A DNA stretch of 54,830 nt from contig JAQBVV010000004.1 of assembly GCA_027622905.1 (NCBI GenBank), positions 1-54,830 on the forward strand, written 5' to 3'. Below, piece by piece: positions 27,851 through 35,619 of this stretch. This DNA comes from Acidobacteriota bacterium. GTDB lineage: Bacteria; Acidobacteriota; Vicinamibacteria; Vicinamibacterales; UBA2999. Each line of letters begins with the position of its first letter. Within the stretch, counting starts at the first letter, position 1. Made by a program: the position numbers and the translations under genes. The notes under the pieces are model-generated. The model worked only from the letters and a program-made list of their open reading frames with translations. It was not told the DNA's origin and ran no database searches.

Positions 27851-28119
27851 TGGACGACGCGGGCGTTGACCAGGGCGGCGTCAGTCCAGTCCGGCAGGTG
27901 ATCGAAGTCGTGGTGCGCGCGCTGGTCGATCAGCCGGAGGCGGTGCGCGTCACCGAGACCGAGCGGCGGGGTCTGAGCGTGCTGGAGTTGCGAACGGCGC
28001 CGGGCGACATGGGCAAGATCATCGGCCGGCAGGGGCGTACCGCGTCGGCCCTCCGGACGCTGGTGGCGGTGACGGCCGAGAAGCACGGGACCCGGGCGCA
28101 GCTCGACATCAAGGACTAG
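27847..28119 (+). CDS. khpA: KH-domain RNA-binding protein KhpA (YlqC family)
   Basis: A 90-residue single KH domain protein that in other bacteria partners with KhpB/EloR and binds many RNAs. The RNA-binding GxxG loop is in APGDMGKIIGRQGRTASALRTL, preceded by RQVIEVVVRALVDQPEAVRV. The start may be GTG 27847, overlapping the rpsP stop, or ATG 27850. Its stop codon TAG lies in the first arm of the structured spacer at 28116-28250. Confidence 0.92.
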   Translation: MMDDAGVDQGGVSPVRQVIEVVVRALVDQPEAVRVTETERRGLSVLELRTAPGDMGKIIGRQGRTASALRTLVAVTAEKHGTRAQLDIKD

Positions 28120-28250
28120 CGAGGCTGCGCCTCAGACCGCCGAGCATGTGGCTCCGCCTCGCTAGTGGCAGTATCTTTTTGCCCCGCTCCGCGGGGCGAG
28201 AAGACTTGATTCAATTGGTTAGAAATCCGGCGGTCAAGTTTTCTAGCGAG
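28116..28250. repeat. Highly structured khpA-rimM spacer with three inverted repeats and flanking 8-bp direct repeats
   Basis: This 142-bp gap inside an otherwise tight operon holds three inverted repeats. The first is CTAGCGAGGC (28116-28125) / GCCTCGCTAG (28156-28165). The second is GCCCCGC-TCC-GCGGGGC (28181-28197). The third is AGAAGACTTGA (28199-28209) / TCAAGTTTTCT (28234-28244), 10 of 11 paired. CTAGCGAG recurs directly at 28243-28250, so the whole block is bounded by 8-bp direct repeats. A T5 run (28176-28180) precedes the second hairpin rather than following it. It could be an inserted non-autonomous element or a folded mRNA segment. Confidence 0.6.
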
Positions 28251-28261
28251 TCAGGCGGCCG

Positions 28262-28846
28262 ATGGTGGACTGGGACAACATGGTGGTGGTTGGGCGTGTC
28301 GCCAGGCCACACGGACTTCGGGGGCAGGTCGTCGTCTCGCCGGAGACGGACTTCGTGACTGAGCGCTTTCGGCCGGGAGCGACGCTGTGGGCGCGTTCGG
28401 CCGGACAAGAAGAGATGTTGACGGTCGCCTCTTCGAGAGTCCACAACGGCCGGCCGGTGGTGGCGTTCGAGGGGTTGGATCGTATCGAGGCGGTGGAGCG
28501 GCTCGCAGGTACGGAGTTGCGGATCCCTGAAACAGCACTGCAGCCACTTGAGCCGGGTCGGTACTATGAGCATCAACTCGTTGGCTGCACGGTCGAGACG
28601 GTAGATGGGCGCACCGTCGGAACGGTCGGCAGAGTGGACAGCGGTCCTGGCGGGAGCCATCTGGTGGTCCCTGGAGACCGCGGTGAGATTCTGGTGCCCT
28701 TCGTGCCGCAGATTTGCGTGAGCGTCGACATCGACGGAAAGGGCGTGCGAATCGACCCGCCCGAGGGGTTGCTCGAACTGAATGAGACGAAGCGTGTGGT
28801 GCTGCGGGCTGCTGGCACGTCTGAGGCGGGCACGACACGACCGTGA
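28262..28846 (+). CDS. rimM: Ribosome maturation factor RimM
   Basis: Binds S19 and assists 30S head maturation. The 194-residue protein has the N-terminal RimM beta-barrel (VVVGRVARPHGLRGQVVVSPETDF) and a C-terminal PRC barrel (YYEHQLVGCTVETVDGRTVGTV ... ILVPFVPQICVSVDIDGKGVRIDPPEGLLEL). It is preceded by the structured 142-bp spacer rather than the usual short gap, so its expression may be uncoupled from rpsP-khpA. trmD follows after 27 bp. Confidence 0.95.
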   Translation: MVDWDNMVVVGRVARPHGLRGQVVVSPETDFVTERFRPGATLWARSAGQEEMLTVASSRVHNGRPVVAFEGLDRIEAVERLAGTELRIPETALQPLEPGRYYEHQLVGCTVETVDGRTVGTVGRVDSGPGGSHLVVPGDRGEILVPFVPQICVSVDIDGKGVRIDPPEGLLELNETKRVVLRAAGTSEAGTTRP

Positions 28847-28873
28847 GCGCGCAGGCGATGTCGGCCGACTGAT

Positions 28874-29617
28874 ATGAAATTCGACATCGTCACGATCTTT
28901 CCCCGGATGGTGGAGGCTGGACTCGCCGAGGGTGTGGTGAGTCGAGGTATCGAGTGCGGGGTGCTGGATGTGCGGGTCCATGACCTGCGAGGGTTCGCCG
29001 TGGACCGGCACCGCAGCGTGGACGATGAGCCCTACGGCGGCGGTCCGGGCATGGTGATGAAGCCCGAGCCGTTGGTGCGAGCCGTCGAGGACATTCGGCG
29101 CCGGCGAGGCAAGGCCGATGCCGTCGTGTTGTTGTCGCCACAGGGGCGGATGTTCACGCAAGCGGAGGCGGTCAGGCTGGGAGCACTCGGGCATGTGGTG
29201 CTCCTGTGCGGCCGATACGAGGGCATCGATGATCGGGTTCGGGCGCTGGTGGCGACCGACGAGCTCTCGATCGGCGACTACGTGCTGAGTGGCGGTGAGT
29301 TGCCGGCGCTGGTGATCGTCGATGCCATCAGTCGGCTGGTGCCGGGCGTCGTGGGTGATAGCCGATCGGTCGAAGAGGATTCGTTTTCGCGGGGCGTGCT
29401 CGACTACCCGCACTATACGCGCCCCTCCGAGTTCGGGGGGTGTAGAGTGCCAGAGGTGCTTTTGTCGGGCCATCACGAAGACGTGCGTCGGTGGCGCAGG
29501 AAGACTGCGCTTCTGCGAACGCTTGAGCATCGGCCCGCGCTGCTGGACACGGCAGAACTGGACGACGAGCAACGGGCGATGCTCGACGAACTACGGAAGG
29601 AACGCGGTCTCTCGTAA
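28874..29617 (+). CDS. trmD: tRNA (guanine-N1)-methyltransferase TrmD
   Basis: SAM-dependent SPOUT methyltransferase that modifies G37 of tRNAs reading CNN codons. 247 residues: N-terminal [29 protein letters not shown]; the trefoil knot SAM site [26 protein letters not shown] and [16 protein letters not shown]; and the C-terminal domain ending [23 protein letters not shown]. It lies between rimM and rplS as in most bacteria. Confidence 0.97.
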   Translation: MKFDIVTIFPRMVEAGLAEGVVSRGIECGVLDVRVHDLRGFAVDRHRSVDDEPYGGGPGMVMKPEPLVRAVEDIRRRRGKADAVVLLSPQGRMFTQAEAVRLGALGHVVLLCGRYEGIDDRVRALVATDELSIGDYVLSGGELPALVIVDAISRLVPGVVGDSRSVEEDSFSRGVLDYPHYTRPSEFGGCRVPEVLLSGHHEDVRRWRRKTALLRTLEHRPALLDTAELDDEQRAMLDELRKERGLS

Positions 29618-29676
29618 CGAGGGGGCCGCAGACGGATGGCAGGTGTGCGACCTGCCTGTGAACAGGAGAGAGAACA

Positions 29677-30024
29677 ATGACTGCGATCGAACTGGTGGAG
29701 CAAGGGCAGTTGACGACCCGACCGGACATGAAAGCCGGCGATACGGTTCGCGTGCACGTCAAGATCCGCGAGGGCGAGAAAGAACGGATCCAGATCTTCG
29801 AAGGCATCGTCATCGGCATTCACCGCGGTGGGTCGCGCGCCTCGTTCACGGTGCGCAAGGTGTCATTCGGGCAGGGCGTTGAGCGTATCTTCCCGTTGCA
29901 TTCCCCGACGATTGCCAAGATCGATGTGGTTCGATCGGCCCGCGTGCGGCGAGCCAAGCTGTACTATCTGCGCGAGTTGCGCGGCAAGGCTGCCAGGATG
30001 AAGGAAACAAAGCGAGCGCAGTGA
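29677..30024 (+). CDS. rplS: 50S ribosomal protein L19
   Basis: Large-subunit protein at the subunit interface. The 115-residue product contains [37 protein letters not shown] and ends with [24 protein letters not shown], both family hallmarks. An AGGAGAGAG Shine-Dalgarno precedes the ATG. The 59-bp gap from trmD and 70-bp gap to rnhB show no further genes. Confidence 0.97.
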   Translation: MTAIELVEQGQLTTRPDMKAGDTVRVHVKIREGEKERIQIFEGIVIGIHRGGSRASFTVRKVSFGQGVERIFPLHSPTIAKIDVVRSARVRRAKLYYLRELRGKAARMKETKRAQ

Positions 30025-30094
30025 CGTTGCAGGTTCGGCGACGGCAACCTCGGTCGACTGTCGTCGCGCCTTTCACCGGGGACTAGGGGCTCCG

Positions 30095-30763
30095 ATGGTT
30101 CGAACGCGTGCGATGCGCACCCTGGAGAACGCCATGCGGCGGTGGGGCTTCTACCGGGTGGCCGGATGCGACGAAGTGGGGCGCGGCTGTCTGGCCGGTC
30201 CCGTGGTCGCCGCGGCGGTCGTCCTCGATCCGGGGCGATCGATCCCGGGCGTGCGGGATTCGAAGATGACGACGGCGCCCGAACGGGAGCGGCTCTTCGA
30301 GGCGATCACGCGAAAGGCGCTCGCCTGGGCCGTCGCGTCAGCATCGGCCGGCGAAATCGACGACATCAATATTCACCAGGCCTCACTGCTCGCGATGCGC
30401 CGAGCGGTGATGACCATTGCGCCGCTGCCCGATCTGGTGCTCGTGGACGCCTTTCAGATTCCAGCCTTGCCGATACCACAGCGCGCCGTGCCACACGGGG
30501 ACCGGCGATGCAGCGCTATCGCGGCTGCGTCGATCGTCGCGAAGGTGACGCGCGATCGGGAGATGCAGCGGCATCACACGAGCGATCCCCGCTACGGCTA
30601 CGATCGTCACAAGGGGTATGCGACGCCGGTACACCTGGCGGCGCTGGCGCGTCATGGCTACTCGCCGATTCACCGGCGTTCATTCAGGCCGTCATCGCTG
30701 TTTGATACGATGGACGGCACGCGCCAGCCTGGGCGAGCACCCGCCGGCTCTCGCGATGAATAA
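30095..30763 (+). CDS. rnhB: Ribonuclease HII
   Basis: Removes ribonucleotides and RNA of RNA/DNA hybrids. 222 residues. The catalytic start motif reads GCDEVGRGCLAGPVVAAAVVL (consensus GxDEAGRGxLAGPV), followed by DSKMTTAPERERL, a third acidic residue in LVLVDAFQIP, and the C-terminal SIVAKVTRDREM and YGYDRHKGYATPVH. The A-to-V change in the DEAGRG motif leaves the acidic residues in place, so activity is expected. It closes the ffh operon. Confidence 0.94.
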   Translation: MVRTRAMRTLENAMRRWGFYRVAGCDEVGRGCLAGPVVAAAVVLDPGRSIPGVRDSKMTTAPERERLFEAITRKALAWAVASASAGEIDDINIHQASLLAMRRAVMTIAPLPDLVLVDAFQIPALPIPQRAVPHGDRRCSAIAAASIVAKVTRDREMQRHHTSDPRYGYDRHKGYATPVHLAALARHGYSPIHRRSFRPSSLFDTMDGTRQPGRAPAGSRDE

Positions 30764-30785
30764 CCTCATGCACCCTGGGTGACCT

Positions 30786-32503
30786 GTGCCGATAGATCGC
30801 GACGCCGCGCTGAACGAGGCGGAGAAGTTGCTTCGCCAGGGGAAACTGGACGGAGCCATCGAAGCGTACGTGCGCCTGGTCGAGGATCGGCCGTCGGACT
30901 GGAGTTCCATCAACACCCTTGGCGACCTCTGCCTGCGCGCTGGCGATGTCGAGCGCGCCATCGAGCAGTTCACCCGCGTCGCGGATCAGTTTTTTTCGGA
31001 TGGTTCGCTTCACAAGGCAGCGGCACTCTACAAGAAAGCGCTCCGGGCGCAGGAGGATCATGAGCCGGCGCTGCAACAGCTCGGCGAGATCGCCGTGCGG
31101 CAGGGACTCCAGGCGGATGCCGAGCTGTACCTCATACGGCTGGCAGAACAGCGCCAGCAGCGAGGCGACGAACAGGGCGCGGCGGAATCGCTTGCGCGGC
31201 TGAACGAACTGAAGGAAGCGCAGGCTCGGTCGCGGGGAGTCGCTCCCGCGGAGGAGTCGGACGTCGCCGACGCGCAGCCTGACATTGCCCTCTCGGAGGC
31301 GGCGACTGGCCGGGGTGTGGTTGAGGGCAGGAAGACCATTGCTTTCCAGACGACTGCTGCCGAGCCTGGCGCTGCCGACTTCGGCATCGTCGAGCGTGAT
31401 GCTACCGAGGCTGGCGCTGCCGACTTCAATATCGCCGAGCTTGATGCTGCCGAGCCTGACGCCCCTGAGGCTCACACAACCGAGGTTGACGTTTCAGTCG
31501 ACGCGATCGAGGTTGATATCTCCGATTTCAACCTTGCCGAGACAGGCCCTGCGGAGTCCAACATCGCCGAGCCTGATGCTGCCAAGCCTGACGCCGCCGA
31601 GGCTCACACAACCGAGGTTGATCTTTCCGATTTCAACATCGACGAGCCTGATGCTGCCGAGGTTGAGGCTGCTGAGATGGAGGGTGCTGCAGTAGGCCCT
31701 CCTGCGTTCGATGCCATCGAGACCAGTGACACCGAGTCCAGTATTCTCGACGCCCGTACTTCCGAGGCAGACAATTCGGAGAGAGGCACCCCCGAGGATA
31801 TCGTTGTTGATGATGCCGTCACCGCTCCGACCTCCCGCAGGCTAGCTGTCACCAGCGAATCCTCTGACGGGTCGACGGAAGAGGATTCCGAAGATCCGCT
31901 CCGCGAGGACACGCCTGTCGGGGTGCGGGCATGGCACGAGATCGAGGTGTCACTCGACCTTGGCGCGTCAAAGGGGGGGGGGCGCCAGAGGTCGAGCTTG
32001 GCGATGCACTGGACGAGATCACGCTCGGGCCGGCCGACACGGCTGATGTGCCGGTCGCGTCACCTCCCGATCGGGAATCGGACCTGGGGGACAGTGCCGA
32101 GGATCGGGCCGAGGGCCGTGGAGAGGATCGCGGAGAGGGCACCCTGGCCGGCGCAGTCAAAAGCGGTGCCGGGGACATCGATGTCGAGGCGTTGGAGCTG
32201 GCTGCGCGGGACCCCGGCACTCGATTCTCGGCGGCTGCGGCGCTTGGTCGACACTACGTCCGTTGCGGCGACCCGCGCACCGGGGCCCGGTGGCTGGAGC
32301 GGGCGCTCTCGGCAACGCCGGCGCGCCGCGAGGACGGCTTCGCGGTGAAGCACGAGCTGGCGGACGCCCTCGAGAGCCTTGGCGAGCCGGCTCATGCGCT
32401 CGCCGTGCTGATCGACCTCGATCTCGACTCCGGTGGGTATCAGGATGGGCGCGCCCGCATCGACAGGCTGATGGCGGCGCAGATGAGGAGCGCGGACTCG
32501 TGA
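30786..32503 (+). CDS. TPR protein with acidic repeat linker, split by a frameshift at a 10-G tract
   Basis: The first frame (from GTG 30786) encodes an N-terminal TPR array (about 1-140: AALNEAEKLLRQGKLDGAIEAYVRLVEDRPSDW, LGDLCLRAGDVERAIEQFTRVADQF, HKAAALYKKALRAQ). A very acidic linker of roughly 230 residues follows, built from imperfect repeats such as AEPDAAEPDAPEAHTTEVD. At G10 (31973-31982) the frame turns into Arg-rich shadow sequence. The -1 frame continues as APEVELGDALDEITLG and ends in another TPR-like region (AAALGRHYVRCGDPRTGARWLERAL) stopping at 32503. One added G (or two fewer) restores a single 572-residue protein. Sequencing error, slippage or phase variation are all possible. 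The stop overlaps the next gene (GTGA). Confidence 0.72.
31973..31982 (+). repeat. G10 homopolymer at the frame switch
   Basis: Ten consecutive Gs follow AAA and precede CGCC. This is the point where the coding frame of the TPR protein moves by -1, and no other base change is needed to join the two halves. The run is the longest homopolymer I noticed in the window. Confidence 0.85.
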
Positions 32504-32754
32504 GACGCCTGCTCCTGATCGTGTTCTTCTTTGAGGTTGGTCTCGTGCTGGTCGTGATTCCGTGGTTGGCATTCTGGGATCGCAACTACTTCTGGGAGCT
32601 CGTACCACCGCTGGGAGCGTTCATGACCAACAACTTCGTGCGAGGCGCGGTGTCTGGACTGGGACTGATCAACATCACCGCTGGTTGCCTTGAACTGGTC
32701 TCGGTGCTGTGGGCGCGCTCCGAGGGGCGTCAGGCGTCCATCACGTCGCCCTAA
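32500..32754 (+). CDS. Small two-helix membrane protein, unknown function
   Basis: An 84-residue protein starting at a GTG that overlaps the stop of the TPR gene (GTGA). It has two hydrophobic segments, RLLLIVFFFEVGLVLVVIPWLAFW at the N-terminus and VRGAVSGLGLINITAGCLELVSVLW near the C-terminus, joined by a short loop with DRNYFWELVPPLG. No family was recognised. Tight coupling to the TPR gene suggests the two products act together at the inner membrane. The MITE-like element starts 5 bp after its stop. Confidence 0.72.
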   Translation: MRRLLLIVFFFEVGLVLVVIPWLAFWDRNYFWELVPPLGAFMTNNFVRGAVSGLGLINITAGCLELVSVLWARSEGRQASITSP

Positions 32755-32758
32755 TGTC

Positions 32759-32909
32759 CCGCCTCAGAAGTTCGCCGACATATTCCGGGCGGGGCATCCC
32801 GTCTGGCGGCGTTGCTCCTTCCTCGAATATTCTCGATATTCTCGGTCGTCGCGCCTGGCCAATCCGGGCGCCGCGCTCCGGAATATTCGTCACCGAACTT
32901 CTGAGACGG
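32759..32909. mobile_element. MITE-like element A (151 bp, about 30-bp imperfect terminal inverted repeats)
   Basis: The left end reads CCGCCTCAGAAGTTCGCCGAC followed by ATATTCCGG. The right end, read on the minus strand, is CCGTCTCAGAAGTTCG then GTGACGAATATTCCGG. The two match over about 30 bp with a few substitutions and a 2-bp gap. The interior is not coding on the plus strand. Bases 32830-32898 reappear exactly, inverted, at 54762-54830. No convincing target-site duplication was found. It sits between the small membrane-protein gene and thiE. Confidence 0.75.
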
Positions 32910-33016
32910 CACACTCGCATTCGCGACACGAGGGTCCGGTATGTCAGCGATACGTCCCGCAGGATCCGGTCACGGTCGCATGCACGCGTGCGCGCTGAAA
33001 GACGCAGCATGACGAC

Positions 33017-33664
33017 GTGCATCCGGTAGTCTGCCTGATCACGCCGTCGGCGTCTGGTGACACCAGCGGCGAGGACGCGCTCGTCGAGCGGGTGGCGCTT
33101 GCGGCGCGTGCCGGGGTGCAGTTGATCCAGATCAGGCAGCCCGCGCGTGACGCTCGCTCGCTGCAGCGCGCTGTCGCACGCACGCTTCAGTCGGTGATCG
33201 GCACGCCTGCGCGGGTTCTGGTCAACGAGCGCCTGGATGTGGCGCTTGCCGCCGGGGCGCACGGTGTGCATCTGCGAAGCGATTCCATGCCCGCTGGTCG
33301 TGTGAGGGCGGTTGCGCCATCCGGATTCCTGATCGGGCGCTCGGTCCATTCAGCGGACGAGAGTGAGCGAGTCGTACGGGAAGGGGGGCTCGATTACCTG
33401 CTCTTCGGCACCGTGTTCACCACGCCATCAAAACCGGGGATTGTTGGCGTCGGGGCTGGTGCCTTGGCTGCGGCGTGCTCGCGCGTTTCGCTTCCAGTCA
33501 TTGCCGTCGGTGGTATGGAGCCTCGCCACCTCGGCTCCGTGTGTCGTTCGGGGGCGGCAGGCTGGGCGGCGATCCGGCTTTTCGCTGATCCCGCGCCCGA
33601 GGCGCTTGAGGCGGTGGTCTCAAACGCGCGCTCGGCGTTTGACTCACTCGGGGGGCTCCCCTAA
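33017..33664 (+). CDS. thiE: Thiamine phosphate synthase (ThiE/TenI family)
   Basis: A 215-residue TIM-barrel protein of the ThiE/TenI family, which in ThiE couples HMP-pyrophosphate and thiazole phosphate to thiamine phosphate. Landmarks are AARAGVQLIQIRQ (ThiE usually has QLRDK here), VLVNERLDVALAAGAHGVHLRSDSMP, GRSVHSADE, LLFGTVFTTPSKPG and LPVIAVGGM. The variant second motif leaves open the thiazole tautomerase TenI rather than true ThiE. The start is a GTG at 33017, since an ATG just upstream is out of frame. No TPP riboswitch or other thi gene is adjacent; the 107 bp between element A and the start hold nothing else recognised. Confidence 0.8.
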   Translation: MHPVVCLITPSASGDTSGEDALVERVALAARAGVQLIQIRQPARDARSLQRAVARTLQSVIGTPARVLVNERLDVALAAGAHGVHLRSDSMPAGRVRAVAPSGFLIGRSVHSADESERVVREGGLDYLLFGTVFTTPSKPGIVGVGAGALAAACSRVSLPVIAVGGMEPRHLGSVCRSGAAGWAAIRLFADPAPEALEAVVSNARSAFDSLGGLP

Positions 33665-33677
33665 AATGAGGGCGCGC

Positions 33678-34076
33678 ATGGCGACCAATGAGCAGGCTAC
33701 GCCTGATTTTGGAGTAAGGATGAGGCACCTGCGCGAGGAGCGTGGTGTTACGCTCCGGCAGATCGCCGACGTGACCAGAATTTCGATCAGCGCGCTCGAG
33801 GCGCTCGAACGAAACGACATTTCGCGATTGCCAGGCGGGATCTTCAGTCGCGCATTCGTACGCTCCTACGCCATAGAGGTCGGCCTCGATCCCGAGGAGA
33901 CGGTCCTGGCCTTCCTGGCCCAGTTTCCCCATGACACGGTGATCGCCGGTAGTCCGCATGCTGCCGAACTGCAAGGCGCGCCCAGCGCTGCCCGACGCGG
34001 GCGCTCCTTCTGGATCGTCGTCATCCTCCTTGTGCTTGGTGGCATCGTACTCATCGCGCTGGGCGCCCTCCGGTAG
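33678..34076 (+). CDS. RodZ-like HTH membrane protein
   Basis: A 132-residue protein with an N-terminal Cro/C1-type HTH of the RodZ class (residues 10-75: FGVRMRHLREERGVTLRQIADVTRISISALEALERND, then GGIFSRAFVRSYAIEVGLD). A linker and one C-terminal transmembrane helix (SFWIVVILLVLGGIVLIALGAL) end the protein. RodZ links MreB to the cell wall synthesis machinery; here the periplasmic domain is missing entirely. I prefer ATG 33678, which has GAGGG upstream, over ATG 33666. It lies 13 bp after thiE and may share its transcript. Confidence 0.82.
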   Translation: MATNEQATPDFGVRMRHLREERGVTLRQIADVTRISISALEALERNDISRLPGGIFSRAFVRSYAIEVGLDPEETVLAFLAQFPHDTVIAGSPHAAELQGAPSAARRGRSFWIVVILLVLGGIVLIALGALR

Positions 34077-34092
34077 ACGGACGGGCCTCGCG

Positions 34093-34196
34093 TAGAGCGT
34101 TTATCGATTCGGTGGAGACCGAAGAACGCGGGAAAGCGCTTGTCGAAAAGGCCTGGCCCCTGCGAGAAGCCCTGGACCGAAACGAAGGGCGCTCCA
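34093..34196 (+). mobile_element. MITE-like element B, copy 1
   Basis: A 104-bp element with terminal inverted repeats related to TAGAGCG...TTCGATTCGGT at the left and, inverted, at the right (GGACCGAAACGAAGGGCGCTC). It is about 87% identical by eye to copy 2 at 50289-50392, collinear end to end. It fills most of the gap between the RodZ-like gene and the convergent small gene at 34216. It carries no gene of its own. Confidence 0.75.
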
Positions 34197-34215
34197 GTCG
34201 ACCGCGCTGAATCGG

Positions 34216-34551
34216 TCACGTCTGATTCCCACGTGCCCAGTCTCGTCTCATCTGGGCGAGTCCGTCCATGTAGACCGTGGCCTTCTCCCGGGCGTCCTCC
34301 GACGGAAGACTCTTGAGCAGTTCGATCGCATGAGCCAGATCGGCGTCGATCGTTCGCTTGGTCGTGTTGAAATACAACGTTCGGATCTGTTCGAAGGCCG
34401 TCGCGGGATCAGGCGAGCCCTGTGTCAGCGTCGTGAGCGGGACGAAGCCGGAGACAGCCTTCGCCGTCTGCTTCATCGTGTCCGAGCCTCGCGCGCTTCG
34501 CCTCGTGCCACCCTTGCGTGGCCGCCTGGCCGACGACGGTTGCGGTCTCAT
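34216..34551 (-). CDS. Conserved-looking small protein, unknown function, coupled to the GHMP kinase
   Basis: A 111-residue product beginning at ATG 34551, which overlaps the GHMP kinase stop (ATGA). The first 25 residues are Arg/Ser/Pro-rich. The remaining 86 look like a folded, mainly helical domain (DPATAFEQIRTLYFNTTKRTIDADLAHAIELLKSLPSEDAREKATVYMDGLAQMRRDW). A second ATG at 34476 would give just that domain. It has no signal peptide or membrane segment. I did not recognise the family. Coupling suggests a partner or modulator of the kinase. Confidence 0.65.
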   Translation of the reverse strand: MRPQPSSARRPRKGGTRRSARGSDTMKQTAKAVSGFVPLTTLTQGSPDPATAFEQIRTLYFNTTKRTIDADLAHAIELLKSLPSEDAREKATVYMDGLAQMRRDWARGNQT

Positions 34552-35537
34552 CCGCGCGTGAGACCCTGCTGATCGATTCGAAAATCGAGAATGCGGGCAC
34601 CGCCGGCAACCAGCGCCTCGCGGATCGCGTCCTGGTGCTCGGGAGGGCCGTAGCAGAACAGACAGCCGCCACCGCCGGCGCCGCACACCTTGGCAGCCGA
34701 TGCACCGGCGCGCACCCCCCTGGCAATCAGTCCATCGATGGCCGGCGTCGATACGCCTGGAGCCAGACGCTTCCGGTGTTCCCATTCACGGCCGATGGCC
34801 TGGCCCACGTTGTCCCAATCGCGTCGATTGATCGCCTCGCGCATCGCCACGGCGGTGTCGCGAATGGCCTCGAAGCAGTCGAACACGTGCCGATCTCCGT
34901 CGATGTGCCGCTTCATGATGTCCCAGTTGTTCGTTCCTGATTCGCGTGGCTGGCCCGTATAGCACAGGACCAGGCGGCGCTCCAGCTCAGCAGGGTCGAC
35001 GTCCAGTGGGACGCGACGCACGTCGTCGGTGTCGAGCTCGAGTGCGGTAAGCCCCCCGTAGAGGGCGGGGCGGTAGTCCTGCAGTCCGGTCGGGACACCG
35101 ATGGCCTGCGCTTCCACGTTCAGTGCGACGCGCAGCAGGGCCTCAGGTTCGTAACTGGCGCCGCTCCACTCGGCCAGCGCGGCGCACACGGCCACGTTGA
35201 GCGCGGACGACCCGGCGATGCCAGCGCCGGCGGGAGAGGTACACGCTGTCGTCAGCGTGATGCCACGCGCGCGAAAGAAGTGGGCGAGCAACGATAGCAG
35301 ACGGAGTTCTTGCCGGTCGCGAAGCTCGCGCCAGTCTTCTGCCTCGACCGTCACGCCGGTGTCTTCGGAGCGCAGTACGACCCGGTGGTCCGATCGTGTG
35401 TCGATCGTCGCGTGTGCCCGCAACGTGATGGCAGCGTTGATCGTCTGCGCGCCAGGGTGAAACAAATAGAGGGGCCAGATGTCCAGTGTTCCACCCGCAA
35501 GGTCGATGCGGGTGGGGGCGGAGGTCTCAATACGCAC
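34548..35537 (-). CDS. GHMP-family sugar kinase (heptose-phosphate kinase / galactokinase-like)
   Basis: A 329-residue small-molecule kinase. The N-terminus RIETSAPTRIDLAGGTLDIWPLY matches sugar kinases of the HddA/galactokinase branch. The ATP-binding motif 2 is PAGAGIAGSSALNVAVCAAL (about 101-120). Motif 3 is AAKVCGAGGGGCLFCYG near the C-terminus. HddA phosphorylates D-glycero-alpha-D-manno-heptose 7-phosphate; FucK- or GalK-like substrates are also possible. No other heptose gene is adjacent. The start is GTG 35537 with a TATAAT box only 5 bp upstream, so the mRNA may be leaderless. Confidence 0.85.
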   Translation of the reverse strand: MRIETSAPTRIDLAGGTLDIWPLYLFHPGAQTINAAITLRAHATIDTRSDHRVVLRSEDTGVTVEAEDWRELRDRQELRLLSLLAHFFRARGITLTTACTSPAGAGIAGSSALNVAVCAALAEWSGASYEPEALLRVALNVEAQAIGVPTGLQDYRPALYGGLTALELDTDDVRRVPLDVDPAELERRLVLCYTGQPRESGTNNWDIMKRHIDGDRHVFDCFEAIRDTAVAMREAINRRDWDNVGQAIGREWEHRKRLAPGVSTPAIDGLIARGVRAGASAAKVCGAGGGGCLFCYGPPEHQDAIREALVAGGARILDFRIDQQGLTRG

Positions 35538-35542
35538 ACGGC

Positions 35543-35548
35543 ATTATA
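35543..35548 (-). promoter_or_regulatory. Perfect -10 box immediately upstream of the GHMP kinase start
   Basis: On the minus strand TATAAT (35548-35543) is followed by 5 nt (GCCGT) and then the GTG start codon. Transcription from this box would begin at or next to the GTG, giving a leaderless mRNA. No good -35 hexamer was found at 16-18 bp. The 82-bp divergent spacer should also hold the nagZ promoter, which I could not identify. Confidence 0.45.
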
Positions 35549-35619
35549 GATACTGTCCTCGCGCGACTGCGCCGGGCAGAGACGCAGTTGCATGTCGACG
35601 TCGCCCATATAATTGTCGG

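Noticed and set aside
28176-28197. T5 plus GC hairpin as an intrinsic terminator
   Set aside because: The T-run lies before the hairpin on the plus strand and becomes an A-run on the minus strand, so it does not have terminator order on either strand.
28211-29572. A 453-codon minus-strand frame across rimM and trmD
   Set aside because: It lies opposite two recognisable genes and their spacer and shows no family features.
32910-33016. TPP riboswitch upstream of thiE
   Set aside because: The 107 bp after element A show none of the conserved TPP aptamer blocks that I could recognise.
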